From positions 1 to 64,000 of the forward strand of contig JAUXWO010000123.1 of assembly GCA_030680175.1 (NCBI GenBank): a stretch of 64,000 bases of DNA. The letters are read 5' to 3'. Origin of the DNA: Vicinamibacterales bacterium (GTDB lineage: Bacteria; Acidobacteriota; Vicinamibacteria; Vicinamibacterales; UBA2999). The translations under genes were made by a program, and so were the position numbers. Shown piece by piece: positions 60,197 through 64,000 of this stretch. Under the pieces are notes generated by a model. It searched no databases, had not been told where the DNA came from, and saw only the letters and a program-made list of their open reading frames with translations. How positions within the stretch are numbered: the first letter of the stretch is position 1; each line of letters starts with the position of its first letter.

Positions 60197-60275
60197 GCGA
60201 GCACGGTCCCGCATGGCTGAGGTGCGTGGCCCACGGACTCGGCCCGGCCACCTGTCATCCGCCAAAGGAGTTCCC

Positions 60276-60770
60276 ATGACGACCCGTCGATTCCTCGGAG
60301 GCGTGCTGCTGGCCGCCTTCACCGTGACTGCCGCCGCGTGCGGTTCCTCGGAGCCCCCGGCCGCGGACGACCATGCCGCGCACCCGGCCGACGCCGCCGC
60401 GCCGGTCACCACGGCCGGCGGGCGCCGCGTGTTCTTCGTGCAGCCGAAGCACGGCGACACGATCAGCACGATGGCGACGTTCGAGTTCGGGGTCGAGAAC
60501 GTGACGATTGGCGCCGTGCCGCCCGGCGATCTCACCGAAGCCGACGTCCGCCCGGACATCGCGCACCACCACCTCGGGGTGGACACCGAGTGCCTGGCGC
60601 CCGGCACGGTGATCCCGAAGGCCGAGCCCTGGATTCACTTCGGCGACGGCAAGAACACGATCGAGATGGTGCTGACGCCCGGCGAGCACACGTTCGCGCT
60701 GCTGGCCGGCGACGACATGCACCGCGCGATCGACGGCCTGTGCGAGGTCATCACCGTCACCGTGCAGTAG
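60276..60770 (+). CDS. DUF4399 lipoprotein
   Basis: The 164-aa protein has a lipoprotein signal with lipobox TAAAC and a DUF4399 domain. Hallmarks are VFFVQPKHGDTISTMATFEFGVENVTI, HHHLGVDTEC, WIHFGDGKNTIEMVLTPGEHTFALLAGDDMHRAI. The histidines and acidic residues may bind metal; function is not established. AAAGGAG lies 6 bp before ATG 60276. It is divergent from the oxidase operon and ends at the palindromic element, which starts on the last base of its stop codon. Confidence 0.85.
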   Translation: MTTRRFLGGVLLAAFTVTAAACGSSEPPAADDHAAHPADAAAPVTTAGGRRVFFVQPKHGDTISTMATFEFGVENVTIGAVPPGDLTEADVRPDIAHHHLGVDTECLAPGTVIPKAEPWIHFGDGKNTIEMVLTPGEHTFALLAGDDMHRAIDGLCEVITVTVQ

Positions 60771-60903
60771 GGGTCTGGCACCGTGACATCGAAAAGGGCG
60801 CAAGTTCTGCCACGCCGACGAGGGGCCGTGCACAGGTCTTCAACAGGCCCAGGTCCGGCGTGGCAGAAACTGCGCGGATTTCGATGTCACGGTGCCAGAC
60901 CCC
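60770..60903. mobile_element. 134-bp palindromic element, copy B
   Basis: Arms 60770-60817 and 60856-60903 are inverted repeats of 48 bp with a few mismatches. They carry the same outer sequence as copy A, GGGGTCTGGCACCGTGACAT, and enclose a 38-bp centre of different sequence. Total length is identical to copy A. It sits between convergent genes and provides the last codons and stop of the cytochrome c gene. Confidence 0.85.
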
Positions 60904-61264
60904 TCCCGGAGAGGGAGAGGACGTAGGCGGCGAGCTGGCGGCGATCCTCGAGGCTCAGGTGGCCGTACGCGGGCATCGGGGTCGGGTAGGCGATCAGGCC
61001 GCTGGCAATCGTGTGGGCGACGCGCTCCACGTCGCGGCCGTACTTGAACGCCGCGGCATCACGAAAATCGCGCGGGCGTGGGGTGAGGGTGGGCGCCAGC
61101 CCGCCGTCGCCCCGGCCCTCGTCGCCGTGGCACGGCACGCACCCGTTGGTCACGTAGAGGCTGCGCGCGAGCGCCGGATCGTAGGGCGCGACCGACGGAC
61201 CGCACCCCGCCGCGCACACGGCCATCACGCCAAGCACGCACGCGCCCGCGCACGACGCGCTCAC
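60887..61264 (-). CDS. Cytochrome c lipoprotein
   Basis: The 125-aa protein has a lipoprotein signal (lipobox CAAGC) and one class I cytochrome c domain with heme site CVPCHGDEGRGDGG and a methionine ligand in PTPMPAYGHLS. GTG 61264 overlaps the copD stop (GTGA). The last five codons and the stop are read from the palindromic element, so the original C-terminus may have been altered without loss of the fold. It is probably an electron donor to the neighbouring oxidase. Confidence 0.88.
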   Translation of the reverse strand: MSASCAGACVLGVMAVCAAGCGPSVAPYDPALARSLYVTNGCVPCHGDEGRGDGGLAPTLTPRPRDFRDAAAFKYGRDVERVAHTIASGLIAYPTPMPAYGHLSLEDRRQLAAYVLSLSGRGLAP

Positions 61265-62160
61265 GCGCCCTCGGCGGGCATCGGGAGCGCAGCCAGCAGG
61301 CTCGTCAGCGCCAGCACCACGACCCCCAGCGCGACCTCGATGCTCCCGACGCGCCGCAACTGCCGGGTCGCCTCGTCCTCGATCGCGAGCCCCGGGCGGA
61401 CGCGCTGCCAGTTGTACGCGCCGCACGCGCCCGCCAGCGCAAACACCCCCACCTTCAGCAGCAGCATCCGCCCATACGAGGTGGACCAGAGCGCCGTCCA
61501 CTCGCCGAGATGCAGGCCGCCGGCGACCACGCCGCTCACCGCCATCACGCCCACGGCGACGACCGCCAGAGACGAGAACCGCGCGAACGTCAGCGCCACC
61601 GCCTCACGCCGCGCGGCGCCGTCGCGCGCATCGCGGCCGATCGACCCGAGCCGCACCAGCAGGACGGCGAGCGTCCCCATCCAGAGGCCCGCCCCGGCCA
61701 CATGCAGCGCATGGAGCGGCACCATCGCCCAGATGAGCTCCGGGAACGCCATCGCGTGGCCGGTCAGCGCCGCGGCCGCCACCGCCGACATCGCGAGCAC
61801 GACCCCGAGCGGCTCCCGAACGATCCGCGCCGGCCCGGTGACGCGGCGGATGATCGCGGCCAGCAGCACCGCCGCCGCCGTCGCGGCCTGCCAGCGCCAG
61901 CCCCAGCCCCACGGCGTCTCGAAGACGATGAGCCGCGTGAACTCACGCGTCAGCCCGCCCATCTCGCCGAACGCCATCTGCCCCTGCGCCACGAGGCGCG
62001 CGGCCACTCCGGCCGCCAGTACGACCGCCGTGAGCAGCGGCACACGCGCAGGCACCGGCACCAGCCAGGCGGCGGCGGCCGCGCCGACGACGAGCACCAG
62101 GCCGGAGATGTAGAGGAAGGCGGCCGCGTGGTACCACCACGCCATGGCCTCGTCGAGCAC
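61261..62160 (-). CDS. copD: CopD-family membrane protein
   Basis: The 299-aa protein has about eight membrane helices. The CopD core includes ALTGHAMAFPELIWAMVPLHALHVAGAGLWMGTL with conserved histidines, and GLHLGEWTALWSTSYGRMLLLKVGVFALAGACGAYN. It is thought to move copper across the inner membrane with CopC. It lies 6 bp downstream of copC and overlaps the cytochrome c gene, forming copC-copD-cytochrome c. Confidence 0.9.
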   Translation of the reverse strand: MLDEAMAWWYHAAAFLYISGLVLVVGAAAAAWLVPVPARVPLLTAVVLAAGVAARLVAQGQMAFGEMGGLTREFTRLIVFETPWGWGWRWQAATAAAVLLAAIIRRVTGPARIVREPLGVVLAMSAVAAAALTGHAMAFPELIWAMVPLHALHVAGAGLWMGTLAVLLVRLGSIGRDARDGAARREAVALTFARFSSLAVVAVGVMAVSGVVAGGLHLGEWTALWSTSYGRMLLLKVGVFALAGACGAYNWQRVRPGLAIEDEATRQLRRVGSIEVALGVVVLALTSLLAALPMPAEGA

Positions 62161-62166
62161 GGCCGG

Positions 62167-62532
62167 TTACCTCGCCGCGGGGGCGTAGGTGAAGGTGCGG
62201 GTCCCGCTGATCACATGGCCGTCGTTCCCGGCCGTGCGCCAGGTCAGCGTGTGCGCGCCCGGCTGCAAGGGGTCGAGTACCTCGGCCGTCAGCGACCGCT
62301 CGGGCCCGGCCTTCACCGCGCCGAGGGCGACCGCGCCCTTCGGGCCCTCGAGCGTGAGGGCGCTGACCGCGAGCACCGGGCTCTGCGTGAACCAGACGCT
62401 GACCGCCTTCGGCGCCGCGGTGATGGTGCCCTCATGCGCCGGGTCGCTCTTGCTCACCGCCAGATGCGCGAACAACGGGACGACCGCCAGCGCGGCCACG
62501 GCGACCAAGGTCAGAACGGAACGCTTCAACAT
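62167..62532 (-). CDS. copC: CopC-family periplasmic copper-binding protein
   Basis: The 121-aa protein has a signal peptide (about 1-22). The mature N-terminus starts with histidine (HLAVSKSDPAHEG) and the C-terminal half has the copper histidine in NDGHVISGTRTF. This is the two-histidine Cu(II) site of CopC. GAGGAG precedes ATG 62532. It heads the copC-copD-cytochrome c operon. Confidence 0.9.
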   Translation of the reverse strand: MLKRSVLTLVAVAALAVVPLFAHLAVSKSDPAHEGTITAAPKAVSVWFTQSPVLAVSALTLEGPKGAVALGAVKAGPERSLTAEVLDPLQPGAHTLTWRTAGNDGHVISGTRTFTYAPAAR

Positions 62533-62553
62533 CGCAACTCCTCGGGAGGACCA

Positions 62554-62635
62554 GTCGGCTCTCGGCTCTCGGCTCTCAGCTTTCAGCTTTCGGCTTTCGG
62601 CTTTCAGCGATCTACGATCTGCGATCTGCACGATA
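62554..62635. repeat. Heptamer repeats (CGGCTNT, CAGCTTT, GATCTGC types)
   Basis: CGGCTCT units pass into CAGCTTT/CGGCTTT units and then into GATCTAC/GATCTGC units, all with 7-bp spacing, in the spacer between copC and the feoB-linked small gene. Confidence 0.8.
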
Positions 62636-62708
62636 GCGCGGGACACAGACAGCGGTCCAGCGACAGATTGCCGCACCCAGGCACGACCGCTCAACGTGCG
62701 ATGCGGCG

Positions 62709-62849
62709 TCAGTGGCAGTCGTCGCGCCGGCGCACCTTCGACAGGGGCACGAAAGTCGAGGTGCCGCGCCTCGGGCGGCCAGCGATCTTTCGAAAAAGGT
62801 ACGCCACCGCGCCGCCCACGATCAGGACAACGCCGACTTCCTGCCACAT
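62709..62849 (-). CDS. Small FeoB-associated membrane protein
   Basis: The 46-aa product has one membrane helix (about 5-20; VGVVLIVGGAVAYLF) and a basic cytoplasmic tail ending DDCH. Its ATG overlaps the feoB stop by 1 nt (TGATG). This fits the short accessory proteins often encoded just after feoB (FeoB-associated Cys-rich proteins), although it has a single cysteine. Confidence 0.7.
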   Translation of the reverse strand: MWQEVGVVLIVGGAVAYLFRKIAGRPRRGTSTFVPLSKVRRRDDCH

Positions 62850-64000
62850 CAGCCGAGCCCCCACCCCAAGGCCAGGCCCGTCTGGTACACGATCAGCGAC
62901 GCGCCATAGGCGAGCGCCGACATGTAGGCGAACATGAAGATCGGCCACCGCCACGTGCCCGACTCGCGGCGCACCACGGCGATCGTGCTCATGCACTGGC
63001 ACGCGAGGACGAAGAACACCATCAGCGACACCCCGGCGAGCGGCGTCATCAACGGCCGTCCGTCCGGCCAGGTCGCGCTTCCGAGCGCGGCGCGCAGCGG
63101 CTCGTTCGTCTCATCCGCCCCGGCGATGTCGAAGACGATGCCGAGCGTGGAGACGAACACCTCGCGCGCGGCAAACGCGCCGAGCACGCCGATGCCGATG
63201 CGCCAGTCGAAACCGAGCGGCGCAATCACCGGCTCGATGAGGCGGCCGGCGCGGCCGGCGGCGCTCTCGCGCAGCTGCTCGCCCGCCCGCGCACTCTCGA
63301 TCGCGGCCTGCGCCTCGTCGCGCTCCGCCTCCGGCAGCGCCTGCACCTCGGCCTGGCGCGCCTCGAAGCGCGCGTCCACGGCGGCGCTCGTGGGATACGT
63401 CAGGAGCGCCCACAGGACGATCGTCATCGCCAGGATGATCGTGCCCGCATCCACGAGGAACGTGCGCACACGCTGCCACACGCCCTCGAGCAGCACGCCC
63501 ACCGCCGGCAGGCGATAGGGCGGCAGCTCCATGACCAGCGGCGCCCCGGGCCCCTTCAGCAGCGTGCGCCGCAGCACCGCCGCCGCACCCAGCGTCGCGA
63601 CGACCGACAGCGTGTACATCGCAAACAGCACGACGGCGCCCGTGCTCAGGAACCCGATCGTGGATGCGGGCCCGAACACCGTCGCCGTCACCAGCACGTA
63701 CACCGGCAGGCGTGCGCTGCACGACATCAACGGCAGCACCATCATCGTCAGCAGCCGGTCGGTGCGGCTCTCGATCGTCCGCGTCGCCATGACGGCCGGC
63801 ACGGCGCACGAGAAGCCCGACAGCATCGGCACGAACGCGCGGCCATGCAGGCCCACGCCCTTCATCAGCCGGTCGACCACGAACGCGACGCGCGCCAGGT
63901 AGCCCAGGTCCTCGAGCAGCCCGATGAACAGGAACAACAGCGCAATCTGCGGAACGAAGACGACGACGTTGCCGACACCGGCGATGACGCCGTTGACGAG
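62849..64000 (-). CDS. feoB: Ferrous iron transporter FeoB, C-terminal membrane part (partial)
   Basis: The frame runs from the window edge to 62849, giving the last 383 residues of FeoB. Both Gate/nucleoside-recognition domains are visible: IGLLEDLGYLARVAFVVDRLMKGVGLHGRAFVPMLSGFSCAVPAVMATRTI and GVLGAFAAREVFVSTLGIVF, and FFVLACQCMSTIAVVRRESG with the conserved cysteines. The N-terminal GTPase domain and feoA lie outside the window. FeoB imports Fe(II). Confidence 0.95.
   Translation of the reverse strand, partial: LVNGVIAGVGNVVVFVPQIALLFLFIGLLEDLGYLARVAFVVDRLMKGVGLHGRAFVPMLSGFSCAVPAVMATRTIESRTDRLLTMMVLPLMSCSARLPVYVLVTATVFGPASTIGFLSTGAVVLFAMYTLSVVATLGAAAVLRRTLLKGPGAPLVMELPPYRLPAVGVLLEGVWQRVRTFLVDAGTIILAMTIVLWALLTYPTSAAVDARFEARQAEVQALPEAERDEAQAAIESARAGEQLRESAAGRAGRLIEPVIAPLGFDWRIGIGVLGAFAAREVFVSTLGIVFDIAGADETNEPLRAALGSATWPDGRPLMTPLAGVSLMVFFVLACQCMSTIAVVRRESGTWRWPIFMFAYMSALAYGASLIVYQTGLALGWGLG

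Overview
The window is a 64-kb piece of a bacterial chromosome with very high GC, dense coding on both strands and strong codon-position bias. No rRNA, tRNA, CRISPR array, prophage or complete insertion sequence is visible. The gene mix suggests an aerobic heterotrophic Acidobacteriota of the Vicinamibacteria (Luteitalea-like) type. The pointers are an ATP-type PEP carboxykinase, a long-form IspH, a PSMA-like M28 peptidase, a DUF5916 outer-membrane-type protein, a BNR-repeat 'sialidase-like' exoprotein, a membrane-anchored winged-helix/TPR regulator and many exported peptidases. This assignment is inference from gene content; no marker gene was compared.

Layout. Positions 1-8.3 kb (minus strand): partial glycerate 2-kinase, small unknown protein, ftsX-ftsE, a membrane protein fused to a DUF3108 domain, gatB and pckA. 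8.4-10.9 kb (plus): ECF sigma factor, zinc-type anti-sigma factor and ispH, translationally coupled. 11-20.4 kb (plus): M14 peptidase, then an LTXXQ (Spy-like) periplasmic protein with a complete tripartite RND efflux set. 20.7-31.6 kb: acid phosphatase, DUF5916 protein, peptidase E-like protein, thioredoxin-like [2Fe-2S] ferredoxin, serine beta-lactamase-family hydrolase, unknown exported protein, S41 protease and an MbnH/MbnP ('metallo-mystery') pair. 31.8-34.1 kb: a RegB/RegA-type redox two-component system and a CcmH-like protein. 34.3-48.4 kb: M28 peptidase, exported methyltransferase, DUF4112, GlcG/HbpS-like protein, winged-helix/TPR regulator, FG-GAP/HYR exoprotein, N-acyl-D-amino-acid deacylase, cupin and two unknown proteins. 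48.5-55.5 kb: BNR exoprotein, tautomerase, MarR-PhzF pair with a degraded MarR copy, sirtuin and glutaminyl cyclase. 55.5-64 kb: cupredoxin-like lipoprotein, aa3-type cytochrome oxidase operon, DUF4399 lipoprotein, cytochrome c-CopD-CopC and the feoB end.

How the genes relate. The last 8 kb concentrates copper, heme and iron handling around a terminal oxidase. A second copper/redox focus is at 29-34 kb, where MbnH/MbnP lies back to back with a RegB/RegA pair whose sensor keeps the quinone box and the redox cysteine and has a Met/His-rich predicted periplasmic loop. Many remaining products carry signal peptides and look like secreted or periplasmic peptide and amino-acid scavenging enzymes.

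Non-coding structure is unusually informative. (i) Two 134-bp palindromic elements of one family sit between convergent gene pairs, and one supplies the 3' end of a cytochrome c gene. (ii) Many spacers hold short tandem repeats, mostly with a 7-bp period and in several sequence families. (iii) Long inverted repeats lie in several convergent spacers. (iv) At about a dozen genes a -10-like hexamer lies only 6-9 bp upstream of the start codon with no ribosome binding site, suggesting common leaderless transcripts. This also argues for a shorter ctaD start.
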